A stretch of DNA of 64,000 nucleotides from Paenibacillus sp. FSL H7-0331 (lineage in GTDB: Bacteria > Bacillota > Bacilli > Paenibacillales > NBRC-103111): positions 248,001-312,000 of the forward strand of contig NZ_MRTH01000004.1 of the NCBI RefSeq assembly GCF_001956045.1. The letters run 5' to 3'. Positions 51,626 to 61,178 of this stretch are shown in pieces. The position numbers were made by a program, and so were the translations under genes. Within the stretch, counting starts at the first letter, position 1. Each line of letters begins with the position of its first letter. The notes beneath the pieces are model-generated. The model was given only the letters and a program-made list of their open reading frames with translations. It did no database searches and had not been told where the DNA came from.

Positions 51626-53782
51626 ATGGGAGTTCACAGGCTTGCGCTGATCTCTTACCGCTATCCCAATGTTGTTATATCGTTCTGGGCCTTGTTTTTG
51701 CTCTTTTTTGGTAGTTACGCAAGCAAGCTGCCTACGGTCCTCAAGGATCACGGTTTGCTCCCGAATGGAGCCTACGTTCAGGTTCAGCAGCTATTGTCTG
51801 CTGATTTTCATATACCCGAGGACCCGATCATGCTTGTTTTTGAAAAAAAAGAATTCGTATCGCTGGAGAGGTTTCATCATTATATCGAACAATCCTTAGA
51901 TCAATTGCGTGGAATTGACGGTCTAACTGAAGTGATATCGCCACTCCAGACGCAGGGGATGCTTGAAGGTAATTACGCTTATGCACTTCTTTCCTTTTCC
52001 TATAAGCCTTATCAGCTGAAGCCCGTACTGGCAAATATGCATAGCCGTTTGCTGAATCAGCAGGATATGATGGTAACCATGACAGGGAAATCTGTCGTTC
52101 AGGACGATGTGAACCGGGCAAGCGAACGTGATTTGCGCAAAGCTGAGCTGATCGGCATACCGGTCGCCTTTATTATCCTGTGGTTTGCTTTTCGAGGAAT
52201 CGTTTCTGCAATGATCCCTGTTGTTATAGGTATGATAGGGGTAGCCAGCACTATGGGGATGATGTATGGGATAGGTACCCAACTTGAGCTTTCCAACTTT
52301 GTGTTTAATGTCATCCCTATGGTCGGACTGGCTCTGAGTATTGATTTCTCCTTAATTCTGGTCAGTCGATTTCGAGAAGAATTAGAGAGACAAGCAGCTG
52401 AGCCGGCGATGGTTACAGCCATGAAGACAGCTGGAAGGGCTGTCTTATTCTCGGCGTTCAGTGTTTTATTAGGTTTAATGGGAACCCTGTTCATTCCACT
52501 TCCTATTTTCACTTCGGTTGCTGTAGGAGCGATGACCGTATTAGTCGTTTCGGTTTGTTTGACCTTTACCTTATTGCCCGCGATGCTGTCATTCTTATGG
52601 CCCGCCATTCAAGCGGAAAGTAAGCCGCTGTCCAATAAATCAGCAAACAGAAGAAAGAATATCTGGTATTCTCTATCGCTTTTTGTAATGGACAAACCGG
52701 TCCGTATGCTTGTATTGGCTTCATTATTGCTAATCGGCTGTTTGCTGCCTGTAAGCAGGATGAAGCTTGCCATACCAGACGCGTCATCTTTACCTGCTGT
52801 CTATAGTTCTCGTCAGGCTGCCGAGGTTTATCAAGCCCATTTCGTTACTCCTTCGACCTCTTCTATAGTTATGGTCATGCAAGGGAAATTCGATAACCTG
52901 AACAAACAAGATTGGATGGAGGCCTATGCCTTTGTTCAAATGTTGGAAAAGGATCCCGGTGTTGTACGTGTTGATTCTGTTTTTTCCACCTTGGGCATGC
53001 TTCCTGAAAAGCTGGATGCATCGTTTCAGCAGCAGCCGCTGCCACAGGACCCATATGGATCGGTGCTGCAGCGATTTGTGAATAAAAACCACATGCTGAT
53101 CCATGTGACATTAAGAGGAAGCCCGTCTTCGGAACAAGTAATGGACTGGCTCAGACAACGGGAGCAGACCGGAGCATCTGCAAATTTACCGTATGTGCTG
53201 GGTGGAGAGGCCAAGTACCAGCAGGAAGTCTTTGATGCTATATTTCACAATCTTGGTTACGTGCTCTTATTTATTGTGATTTCCAATTATTTGGTATTAT
53301 TCTTTGCTTTCCGATCCCTGCTTATTCCGCTTAAAGCCATTGTGATGAATCTCCTGAGTCTGGGAGCCGCATTCGGCATTCTGGTATGGATCTTTGAAGA
53401 GGGGAATATGGGAATGGAACCGGGCAGTATCGCCATCATGATTCCCGTATTTATATTTGGACTGACCTTCGGTATCAGTATGGATTATGGGGTGTTCCTG
53501 GTATCGCGAATCTTTGAAGTATACCGAAATACACAAGACAATGATCGCGCCGTTCTCATCGGGTTGTCGTCAACGAGCAGAACCATAACCTCAGCAGCCG
53601 CAATTATGATTGTGGTGACAGGACCATTTGCATTTGCCGACGTTGTCGGGGTTAAACAGCTTGGGATCGGTATCGCAGCAGCTATTCTGATTGATGCGAC
53701 CATAATTAGAATGCTTGTCGTTCCCTCCTTAATGAAATTGTTCGGCAGTTGGAACTGGTGGTCACCGAGATGGCTCAAATAG
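51626..53782 (+). CDS. MMPL/RND-family exporter of the polyketide cluster
   Basis: Membrane transporter of 718 residues. It has two similar halves, each with a large extracellular loop after helix 1 or 7 and a bundle of five helices. The conserved charged residues for proton coupling are in LSIDFSLILVSRFREE (first half) and GISMDYGVFLVSRIFE (second half). MMPL proteins export lipids and polyketides in Actinobacteria and Firmicutes. Position directly after the synthase, methyltransferase and oxidase indicates that it moves the alkyl polyketide out of the cell or into the membrane. It ends the operon; hairpins follow. Confidence 0.92.
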   Translation: MGVHRLALISYRYPNVVISFWALFLLFFGSYASKLPTVLKDHGLLPNGAYVQVQQLLSADFHIPEDPIMLVFEKKEFVSLERFHHYIEQSLDQLRGIDGLTEVISPLQTQGMLEGNYAYALLSFSYKPYQLKPVLANMHSRLLNQQDMMVTMTGKSVVQDDVNRASERDLRKAELIGIPVAFIILWFAFRGIVSAMIPVVIGMIGVASTMGMMYGIGTQLELSNFVFNVIPMVGLALSIDFSLILVSRFREELERQAAEPAMVTAMKTAGRAVLFSAFSVLLGLMGTLFIPLPIFTSVAVGAMTVLVVSVCLTFTLLPAMLSFLWPAIQAESKPLSNKSANRRKNIWYSLSLFVMDKPVRMLVLASLLLIGCLLPVSRMKLAIPDASSLPAVYSSRQAAEVYQAHFVTPSTSSIVMVMQGKFDNLNKQDWMEAYAFVQMLEKDPGVVRVDSVFSTLGMLPEKLDASFQQQPLPQDPYGSVLQRFVNKNHMLIHVTLRGSPSSEQVMDWLRQREQTGASANLPYVLGGEAKYQQEVFDAIFHNLGYVLLFIVISNYLVLFFAFRSLLIPLKAIVMNLLSLGAAFGILVWIFEEGNMGMEPGSIAIMIPVFIFGLTFGISMDYGVFLVSRIFEVYRNTQDNDRAVLIGLSSTSRTITSAAAIMIVVTGPFAFADVVGVKQLGIGIAAAILIDATIIRMLVVPSLMKLFGSWNWWSPRWLK

Positions 53783-53801
53783 GTTGAGCAAAGTATAACC
53801 G

Positions 53802-53838
53802 ATTCCAAATTACGGTGATAATTTACATAATTTGGAAT
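53802..53838 (+). repeat. 11-bp perfect inverted repeat after MMPL gene
   Basis: ATTCCAAATTA (53802-53812) and TAATTTGGAAT (53828-53838), with a 15-base gap. Possible transcript-end hairpin; no T-run. Confidence 0.5.
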
Positions 53839-53849
53839 TTAAAAGGTGC

Positions 53850-53881
53850 AAATAACCCTTTCATCTATGAAGGGTTTATTT
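53850..53881 (+). terminator. Terminator-like hairpin
   Basis: AAATAACCCTTTCAT/ATGAAGGGTTTATTT stem (one bulge) with a 2-4 base loop; the tail is part of the stem (TTTATTT). It separates the polyketide cluster from the kinase gene. Confidence 0.65.
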
Positions 53882-54023
53882 GTAGTTGCTCGTGTAGGCA
53901 AACTTCAAGCATTTGCCTCCAAATACAAATTCACAAATAAATATCGTCGATGCAGGAAAGAAGGTAACCCTGCTAGAAAGCTATCTAAAAGCTTATTTCG
54001 ATTTGTGACACGGGGAGGGACCT

Positions 54024-56618
54024 ATGATCAACGACTATCGTTTTGCGGATGAATTATTCATTCAGGCATTTCAGCACGCACCGATTGGGATGGTTCTCTT
54101 AGCAACAAATGGAGCGGTTCTTAAGGCGAATGCTTCCGCATGCTCCATGTTAGGATATTCGGAAGACGAACTAACCCGAATCGCTTTTCAAGAAATTGCA
54201 CATCCAGATGATGTAGTGCTTAATCATGAGCTTATGAACCAATTAATCGAAGACAAGCGGGAATCGTACCAGACGGAAAAACGATTTTTTCATAAGCAAG
54301 GTTCTATTACATGGCTTCAATTAACAGTTTCCTTAGTTAGGGATGAGGAAGGCAAACCCTTATTTTTTATATCCCAGTTTATTAATGTATCCACTCATAA
54401 GTTGGCTGAAGAAGGATTGCGGGAGAAAGAACGCCAACTATTATACAGTGAACAACGGTACAGATCGTTATTCGAGCATCATCCCGATCTGATCTTCTCA
54501 ATGGATTTGGAGGGTACGTTTACTTCAATCAACCATTCGGTGGAGAGACTTATCGGATATACAGATCAGCAGATTCAGCACAATTCGGTCAACTATCGCA
54601 CATTTATGCATCCTAAAGACAACAAGAAGGTAGAATACCATTTTGCACTGGCAGCAAAGGGACTTACTCAACGGTATGAGACTGAGGCGTTAGATAAGAA
54701 CGGGAATTGTATCAGCTTCGATGTGACACATATTCCTATCATCGTGAACCATCAGGTGATGGGGGTTTACGGAATTGCCAAGGATATTACCCAACAAAAA
54801 GAATTATGGTTACAGCTGAAGGAAAGTCAGGAGCTGTACCAGATTATTTCAGATAATGCTCAGGAAATCATTTCATACAGCACGCCGGATGGAATTACCC
54901 GTTATGTGTCACCCGCTATCAAAACTATACTGGGCTATGAACCTGAGGAAGTGATTGGCACCGTTACGACCGATTATTGGCATCCTGAAGATCGAGCATT
55001 CTTGATCTATAACGGACTGTTTCCCATTTCGGAGGTCGATATCTTTACCTGCAGAGCCCGCCATAAAAATGGACACTATATTTGGATCGAGACCACCTTG
55101 AAGTTAATCCGAAATCGTGATGGGAAAATCACCAAATTATTTAGCGTTGGAAGGGATATCTCAGAGCGCAAGCAAGCTGAGGATGAGCTGAGGAAAACCA
55201 AGGACAGACTGGAATCGTTGATTCAAAATAATGCTGATGCGATATGGGTGGTTGACCTTGAGGATCGGGTTATAGAAGCCAATGCCGCCTTTGAGAGCAT
55301 GTTTCAATGGAGTCTGGATGAAATTATTTGTGCTGACTCGGTATTCTTGATCGTGCCCGATCATCTCAAGGAATCTGTAAAACTCAACTTGAATCAAGTG
55401 AAATCCGGTAATTCGGTTATAGGCTTCGAAACGATCCGACTGCGTAAAGATGGAAGTCTCATCGAAGTAAGCGGAACCTTATCTCCTGTACGTGATGAAC
55501 AAGGCGTAATTGTTGGGATCATGGGAATGTACCGCGATATCAGTGAAAGAAAAAGAGTGGTTCAGGAGCTGAATGCAGCTAAGGACCAGCTGGAATCTTT
55601 TATTGATCATAATGTTGACCCGATTCTAATTGTAAACCTTGAAGAAAAGGTGTCCAGAGTCAATCATGCATTTGAAAAGGTTTTTGGATGGTCAGCCGCC
55701 GAAATTATAGGCCTCTCCATTCAGAAGCTGCCGATTATGCTCCCTGATTTGTCGCCCCAGATGGATATGAGGCAGAAGATATCAAAATCAGATGAGCCGC
55801 TCACAGGGTATGAAACCGTCAGATGCAGAAAGGATGGCACGGTCATTCCTATCATGCTGTCCAGCTTCGGTATGCGAGATGAGCACGATCATATTCATGG
55901 CTGGGCTGTTATCCTGAGAGACATCACTGCGCAAAAGCAAGCAGAAGAGCTTGTGATCAATTCCAAAAAATTATCGATAGCCGGTCAATTGGCAGCAGGA
56001 ATTGCGCATGAGATCCGTAATCCAATTACGGCTATCAAAGGCTTTGTACAGTTCATGCAATCGGGATCGCTTCAGAAGCAAATCTATTTTGATATCATCT
56101 CGTCTGAAATCGAAAGGATCGAAATGATTTTGAGTGAACTGTTAATTCTCGCCAAGCCGCAATCGGTCCAGTATGAGCGTAAGGATATTCGCATGCTCAT
56201 CGGTCAAGTGACCACCTTATTGGGGACACAAGCGATCATGAACAATGTGCAAATTGTTACCGAGTTCGAGCTGGAGACGACTCATATTTTATGCGATGAA
56301 AATCAATTGAAGCAAGTCTGTATCAACTTCATCAAAAATGCTATTGAAGCTATGCCCAAAGGCGGCACGATCGTGATTCAATTGAAAAGTAAAGATAAAG
56401 AAAACCTGCTGCTCCGGTTCATTGATCAAGGGTTTGGTATTCCTGAACATATTCTGTCCAGACTCGGGGAACCTTTTTACACAACCAAAGAAAAAGGCAC
56501 CGGACTAGGCTTTATGGTGAGTAAAAAGATTATTGAAAATCATCAAGGAGCGATAGAGGTATTCAGCATAGAAAACGAGGGGACAACGGTTGAGGTCATT
56601 CTTCCCATAGCTCATTAA
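54024..56618 (+). CDS. Multi-PAS sensor histidine kinase, sporulation-kinase-like
   Basis: Cytoplasmic (no membrane helix) kinase of 864 residues. Five PAS domains at about 10-125, 145-260, 270-388, 395-510 and 520-635, most ended by a PAC segment such as GKDITQQK or YRDISERK. The phospho-acceptor His is near 662 in AAGIAHEIRNPITAIKGFVQFM, typical of KinA/KinE-type sporulation kinases. The ATPase domain has N-box INFIKNAIEAM, G1 DQGFGIPEH and G2 GTGLGFMVSKK. GGGGAGGG precedes the ATG. No response regulator gene is adjacent, so it may feed the Spo0 phosphorelay. The signal is unknown. Confidence 0.88.
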   Translation: MINDYRFADELFIQAFQHAPIGMVLLATNGAVLKANASACSMLGYSEDELTRIAFQEIAHPDDVVLNHELMNQLIEDKRESYQTEKRFFHKQGSITWLQLTVSLVRDEEGKPLFFISQFINVSTHKLAEEGLREKERQLLYSEQRYRSLFEHHPDLIFSMDLEGTFTSINHSVERLIGYTDQQIQHNSVNYRTFMHPKDNKKVEYHFALAAKGLTQRYETEALDKNGNCISFDVTHIPIIVNHQVMGVYGIAKDITQQKELWLQLKESQELYQIISDNAQEIISYSTPDGITRYVSPAIKTILGYEPEEVIGTVTTDYWHPEDRAFLIYNGLFPISEVDIFTCRARHKNGHYIWIETTLKLIRNRDGKITKLFSVGRDISERKQAEDELRKTKDRLESLIQNNADAIWVVDLEDRVIEANAAFESMFQWSLDEIICADSVFLIVPDHLKESVKLNLNQVKSGNSVIGFETIRLRKDGSLIEVSGTLSPVRDEQGVIVGIMGMYRDISERKRVVQELNAAKDQLESFIDHNVDPILIVNLEEKVSRVNHAFEKVFGWSAAEIIGLSIQKLPIMLPDLSPQMDMRQKISKSDEPLTGYETVRCRKDGTVIPIMLSSFGMRDEHDHIHGWAVILRDITAQKQAEELVINSKKLSIAGQLAAGIAHEIRNPITAIKGFVQFMQSGSLQKQIYFDIISSEIERIEMILSELLILAKPQSVQYERKDIRMLIGQVTTLLGTQAIMNNVQIVTEFELETTHILCDENQLKQVCINFIKNAIEAMPKGGTIVIQLKSKDKENLLLRFIDQGFGIPEHILSRLGEPFYTTKEKGTGLGFMVSKKIIENHQGAIEVFSIENEGTTVEVILPIAH

Positions 56619-56731
56619 GGGATGGAATGTTTAAATTCAGGCAATCTTAGATTTATTGAGAAATGATTAATCTTTGTATGCTATAATTCTGCTATCGTCT
56701 GATTTATAGATAGAACAGGTGGTGGATGCAT

Positions 56732-57781
56732 ATGATGTCCCGAAGGCAATTTGTCAAAAGAATGCTAGCCATCCTGGCGGTTTTCGCGGGAGGCGGTACG
56801 ATATGGAAGTATGTACTTGATCATGAAAAACCGCTGCATGCCGAATCTGATTCCACAGCTGCAACTACACCTATCCCTGCCGAGCAAACAGCCAATCCGA
56901 CGTCGAATAAGCTGCTGCTGTCCTTCTTCCTGTTAAGTGATCTGCATATTTCCGATGGGATCTCGATAATGACAGATAAACTGCATGCCGCATTGAAAGA
57001 CGTCAGCAGTTTTGAATCTCCGGTGGAATGTATTGTGTTAGGTGGAGATCTGACGGATATGGGGCGTGAGACGGACTATAAGCTGCTGCGCAAAATATTA
57101 AACGGTTACAAGCTGCCTCCGATCTATGCCAATATGGGAAATCATGACTACTATGATATATGGTTAGATAAGAAAGGCGAGTTTGCCAAGGAAACCATGC
57201 CCAACGGCAAAAGCGATGCTATGGCCAAAGAGCGATTTATGAAATTTTTCGGATATAAGGATCAACCATATACCGATTTCTGGATGGGTGGCTTTCATTT
57301 CATATTGGTGTCTCAGGAAGCTTATGTTGGCGATAAACCGGAATATGGCGAAGGGGCCTGGTATTCGGATGCACAGCTGGCTTGGCTGAGCAACCAGATG
57401 AAGCAGCATGAGGACGGGAAACCCGCTTTTGTGTTCATTCATCAGCCGCTGCCAGCACCGGGTATGGATGGAGGCTCGCATCAGCTGGTCCGGGCCAAGG
57501 AATTCCGTGAGGTTCTTAAGCCGTACCGTAACGTATTTGTTTTGTCCGGTCATACGCACCGTAATTTTGCCACGGAGAATCATTATAACCAGGACAACTC
57601 GTTTCATTGGTTCAATAATGCCTCGGTTGGCAAAACCCGCAGCTCCGGGAATGATAATGTTGCTCAGGGCATGTATGTGCAGATCTATGAGGATAAGGTT
57701 GTGGTCCGTGGGCGCGAATTTTCGGACCGCAGCTGGATCGATTCAGCTCATTATACCGTGCCGCTGCAAGCGAAGGCATGA
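56732..57781 (+). CDS. Tat-exported metallophosphoesterase
   Basis: Calcineurin-like phosphoesterase of about 350 residues, probably exported folded. The N-terminus has a twin-arginine signal, SRRQFVKRM plus a hydrophobic stretch (LAILAVFAGGG), followed by a linker. Metal motifs are LSDLHIS (DxH), VLGGDLTDMG (GDx2D-type), MGNHDYYD (GNHD), FIHQPLP and LSGHTHRNF (GHxH), all in the right order. AGGTGGTGG just before 56726 fits ATG 56732 or 56735 rather than 56726. Single-gene unit followed by a terminator. Probable role: phosphate scavenging or wall/lipid phosphoester cleavage; not assigned. Confidence 0.88.
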   Translation: MMSRRQFVKRMLAILAVFAGGGTIWKYVLDHEKPLHAESDSTAATTPIPAEQTANPTSNKLLLSFFLLSDLHISDGISIMTDKLHAALKDVSSFESPVECIVLGGDLTDMGRETDYKLLRKILNGYKLPPIYANMGNHDYYDIWLDKKGEFAKETMPNGKSDAMAKERFMKFFGYKDQPYTDFWMGGFHFILVSQEAYVGDKPEYGEGAWYSDAQLAWLSNQMKQHEDGKPAFVFIHQPLPAPGMDGGSHQLVRAKEFREVLKPYRNVFVLSGHTHRNFATENHYNQDNSFHWFNNASVGKTRSSGNDNVAQGMYVQIYEDKVVVRGREFSDRSWIDSAHYTVPLQAKA

Positions 57782-57817
57782 GAGATTTACTCTCGGCGAA
57801 TTGAATGTATCCATTCT

Positions 57818-57863
57818 GAAGCCTCCAGTTTCCACGCTGACAAGTGTGAGCTGGAGGCTTCTT
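57818..57863 (+). terminator. Rho-independent-like terminator
   Basis: Perfect 11-bp stem GAAGCCTCCAG/CTGGAGGCTTC around a 22-base loop that may form a small inner hairpin, followed by TT only. Confidence 0.7.
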
Positions 57864-57946
57864 AACTCGTCCTCAAGAACTTTTCTGACACATCTTGCGT
57901 CTAACGCATAGCTGGAAAAATATATGTATAAATGAGGCGAGCGCAC

Positions 57947-59467
57947 ATGTTAAAGAAAACGATGTTGACCTGGCTCGGAGCGCTGCTAGTATGGTGCCTG
58001 TGGTCAGGTATAGCTATGGCGGAATCGAGCTCTGTTCAAGTTAGCATAGCGAAATTCCCCGTGAAGGTTAACGGTCAAATGATGAACAACAAGCAGTTGG
58101 ATTATCCATTCGTGGTGTACAAGGACGTGACCTATATACCGTTAAACTGGGATTTGATGCAAGAGCTTGAGCTGAATATCGATTGGACCGCAGCCGAAGG
58201 ATTGAAGATTTACAGAAGCTGCTGCACGAGTCCTTACTGGATGTACCCGGCTCTTGATAAAACAAAGTACATACAGAGTGGCAAGGCAGCAAACTTGTTG
58301 ACCCGTACCTATTCGGCCAAGGTTGCCACCGCTCCCATTCAATTATGGGGTGCACAAATTGTTAACGATAAGGAAGAATATCCGTTCCTGGAGTTCAGGG
58401 ATGTCACCTACATGCCGCTGACATGGACGTTTGCTCATACACGACTTATGATGGATTTGCAATTTAGCCTTGAAGAAGGACTTTCGATATGGAGCGGTCA
58501 GGACCAAGTGCTCCAGCAAATTGTATATGATGATGCCGAAGCCTTGTATGTGGATGCCATGGGTAAAGACTATAAAACCTACGCCATGATGAAAATCGAT
58601 AAAAAGCTGCAAACGAAACCGGAATGGATCGAGAAGGAGCAGGCACAAAATATTCGTGACAAGGCCGCTCAGGATGCACAGGCTGGAGCCTATGAGGGGA
58701 AGAAGGTTGCAATTGAACGTGTGGGCAACAGCCTCACCTATGAAGGCTTCCAGCTTGGAGAGCTGCGTAAAGAGGAACAAGGGATTCTCGGCGATACCAA
58801 GCTGCAGATTGAAGGTACGTTGTATGAGATCGATAGCAAGCGAAAGCTGCTTGCCGTGTACACCTATTTCCCGATAGCCGTAATAGGTCCACCGCCAAGC
58901 AGCCGCTATCAGTTGTTCGCGATTATAGATGGACAATTGCGTCCAGTCACCAATTATCTTTACAAGCCACAGCATGTTGTCAAAAATACCGACGGCTCGG
59001 TTTGGATAGCACGAGATCGCATGCCTTTCAGGGATTTTTATTTCCGCGGCTCCGGTTTGCTGGCGCTTATGGACATAAATGGTAATATACGCCTTGCCAA
59101 CGAAGTCTGGAATGAGCAGGATATCAGCCCGCTCGGATTTAACAGTCCTACAAGAAATCCAGTTGAACCCGATGGAAGGTTGATTGTAAGGCTGTACGGC
59201 AAGTCTTACACGAACGAGCTGGGAATCGACCCTTCTACAGGGTTAAACTCTCTCACCAGTGAGCTCATTGACCCTCAGAAAGACGGCTTGTACGAGGTAT
59301 TGCCTACACTGGAGCTGCGGAAATTGTCGAAGGCCCCTGACGATGGACTTTCCTTTTACCGAGACAACGAAGGTGATATCTACACCATTCAATTGTATAG
59401 CAATACGGTGACGAATTGGACACAGAATCGGTCAAAAACCTGGAGTGACATTGAGCTGCTGCAATAG
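57947..59467 (+). CDS. Secreted protein with copper-amine-oxidase-N-like domains
   Basis: Exported protein of about 506 residues. Signal peptide MLKKTMLTWLGALLVWCLWSGIAMAES style with cleavage near residue 27. Two copies of the short stalk-type domain common in Paenibacillus surface proteins follow, with VVYKDVTYIPLNW and LEFRDVTYMPLTW at about 50-65 and 150-165. The remaining 300 residues look like a beta-rich domain without known catalytic motif. ATG 57932 is in frame, but GAGGCG (57934-57939) fits ATG 57947. Convergent with the YesN-type gene, sharing a palindromic terminator. Confidence 0.75.
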   Translation: MLKKTMLTWLGALLVWCLWSGIAMAESSSVQVSIAKFPVKVNGQMMNNKQLDYPFVVYKDVTYIPLNWDLMQELELNIDWTAAEGLKIYRSCCTSPYWMYPALDKTKYIQSGKAANLLTRTYSAKVATAPIQLWGAQIVNDKEEYPFLEFRDVTYMPLTWTFAHTRLMMDLQFSLEEGLSIWSGQDQVLQQIVYDDAEALYVDAMGKDYKTYAMMKIDKKLQTKPEWIEKEQAQNIRDKAAQDAQAGAYEGKKVAIERVGNSLTYEGFQLGELRKEEQGILGDTKLQIEGTLYEIDSKRKLLAVYTYFPIAVIGPPPSSRYQLFAIIDGQLRPVTNYLYKPQHVVKNTDGSVWIARDRMPFRDFYFRGSGLLALMDINGNIRLANEVWNEQDISPLGFNSPTRNPVEPDGRLIVRLYGKSYTNELGIDPSTGLNSLTSELIDPQKDGLYEVLPTLELRKLSKAPDDGLSFYRDNEGDIYTIQLYSNTVTNWTQNRSKTWSDIELLQ

Positions 59468-59515
59468 CATACTGTTTCGTATATAATAAGCAGCTGCAGA
59501 TGAATAGGCGTATGG

Positions 59516-59546
59516 AATAAGGGATAACCATTGGTTATCCCTTATT
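59516..59546. terminator. Bidirectional terminator
   Basis: 31-base palindrome, arms AATAAGGGATAACCA and TGGTTATCCCTTATT around a single T. It has T/A-rich flanks on both sides and lies between convergent genes. Confidence 0.85.
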
Positions 59547-59567
59547 TGTCTGCTTAGTGACTCTATG

Positions 59568-61178
59568 TTACAAGGAGTCCGCGCCCAGATTGTTTCTGTA
59601 TTGGGTAGGTGTCATGCCGATATACTTTTTGAAGATTTGAAAAAAGTATTTTTCATCGTTATAGCCAGCGGCATGGGCAATATCACTTAGCTTCATACTT
59701 CGATCGTGGAGCAGTCTGCAGGCGTGATCGATACGAATTTTGTGTAGATGGTCGAGAAAATTGGTTTTGAGCTCTTGCTTGAACAGAAAGCTTAAATAAC
59801 CGGGAGTAATGAAAACTTCACGGGCTACGGTTTCCCTATTGATGTCTTTGTGATAGTTATGCTCCATATAATCAAGTACGGATTGGAACATTTTATTACT
59901 GTTTTTTTTCACATGTAATTGCTCACTGGCTTTTAATAATACGTCTGTTAATGTCTGTACGATGTAATCCATACTGGAATGCTCGATAATATGGGTAAGC
60001 TCTGTAAGGCTTTCACCGAATACGTCATTCGTATTAATATTTTTTTCGATACAATAACGGTACAAGGCAAACACAAGCGCAAGCATGGACTTTTGAATAT
60101 GCTCTTTCGAGGTGCTGGCTGGCTTAAGCGCTTCGTTAAATGCGTTCAGCCTGTCCGCAATGGCGTTCTGATCACCTGTGGCTACAGCCTGAATTATTGC
60201 TTTCTCCTGGGATAAAGGGTAGGAGGTGTGAACGGGATCATCATCGACAGTTTCCTTGTAATCAACAATCTTTTCGATGCCGATAAAATATTTCATATCC
60301 AACGCCCGGATCGATTCCTGATACGAAATTCTCAGATGGTTAATCCCCGAATCAAAGCTGCCTATACCGATTGAAACCGTGAATTTCAAATATTGACGAA
60401 TATGCTGCTGTACTTCTGCGACGTGTTGGTTCAATTCATCGCTGCCTGTCCAATCCTCTGTATTTAAAATAACGATGATATCATCCTGATGTTCAAATGC
60501 AGCACATCGAAATAAAGCAGAGAACGTTTCCTCAGCTATATTCTTGACACCATATTTGAACAGCTCGATATCCTCTTGATCATACTTTCGCTGCAGCATA
60601 TGCAGATTATCAATTTGTAAGACAATGATTCCAAAAAACAGATGGGGGAACGCCTCTCCATTGATATGCAGATTGGCCAGCAGACGCTCGAACGGTGGAT
60701 TATCTGTCATCACCAGTCGACTTAAAGTCTTCTCCTTTAAAAGCGGAAAGCTTTCGCGAAAGCCGACTTTGAGCTTTTCCAACGTATTCTCCTGGTGGCG
60801 TGCCTCCTCAATGATCGCTTTAAGCTTAAGAACCGTATCCAATATTTCCTGTGTTCGGCTTGGCTTAAGCAAATAATCACTGGCGCCGATCGTCAGCGCT
60901 TTCTGTGCATAGGCGAATTCATCGTATCCGCTCATAATCACACATTTGATATGGGGATAATCATTCGTTACATGTTCAATCAGGGAAAGCCCGTCCATCT
61001 CCGGCATACGTATATCGGTGAGCAGGATATCGACATGAACATTGTTCAACAGCTCGAGGGCCTCAGCCCCGTCTCTGGCTTCACAAACGATTGCAATATC
61101 GTGCTTCGTCCAATCAATCAGGGAACGTATGCCTGTGCGGGCTCTTTCCTCATCATCGACAATCATTAAATGGATCAT
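59568..61178 (-). CDS. Response regulator with AraC output domain, YesN-type
   Basis: Response regulator of 536 residues. Receiver domain at about 1-120: acidic pair VDDEE, phospho-acceptor Asp in VDILLTDIRMPEMDG (near 55), and Lys in YLLKPSR. A middle region of about 300 residues has no clear motif. The AraC double helix-turn-helix is at about 430-530 (INRETVAREVFITPGYLSFLFKQELK and MKLSDIAHAAGYNDEKYFFQIFKKYIGMTPTQYRN). It is encoded by the second gene of the operon with the YesM-type kinase (4-base overlap). It should activate the divergent binding-protein operon at 63205. Confidence 0.93.
   Translation of the reverse strand: MIHLMIVDDEERARTGIRSLIDWTKHDIAIVCEARDGAEALELLNNVHVDILLTDIRMPEMDGLSLIEHVTNDYPHIKCVIMSGYDEFAYAQKALTIGASDYLLKPSRTQEILDTVLKLKAIIEEARHQENTLEKLKVGFRESFPLLKEKTLSRLVMTDNPPFERLLANLHINGEAFPHLFFGIIVLQIDNLHMLQRKYDQEDIELFKYGVKNIAEETFSALFRCAAFEHQDDIIVILNTEDWTGSDELNQHVAEVQQHIRQYLKFTVSIGIGSFDSGINHLRISYQESIRALDMKYFIGIEKIVDYKETVDDDPVHTSYPLSQEKAIIQAVATGDQNAIADRLNAFNEALKPASTSKEHIQKSMLALVFALYRYCIEKNINTNDVFGESLTELTHIIEHSSMDYIVQTLTDVLLKASEQLHVKKNSNKMFQSVLDYMEHNYHKDINRETVAREVFITPGYLSFLFKQELKTNFLDHLHKIRIDHACRLLHDRSMKLSDIAHAAGYNDEKYFFQIFKKYIGMTPTQYRNNLGADSL

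Noticed and set aside
53846..54052. 68-codon forward frame before the PAS kinase
   Set aside because: Covers the terminator hairpin, has no ribosome site and overlaps the kinase start.
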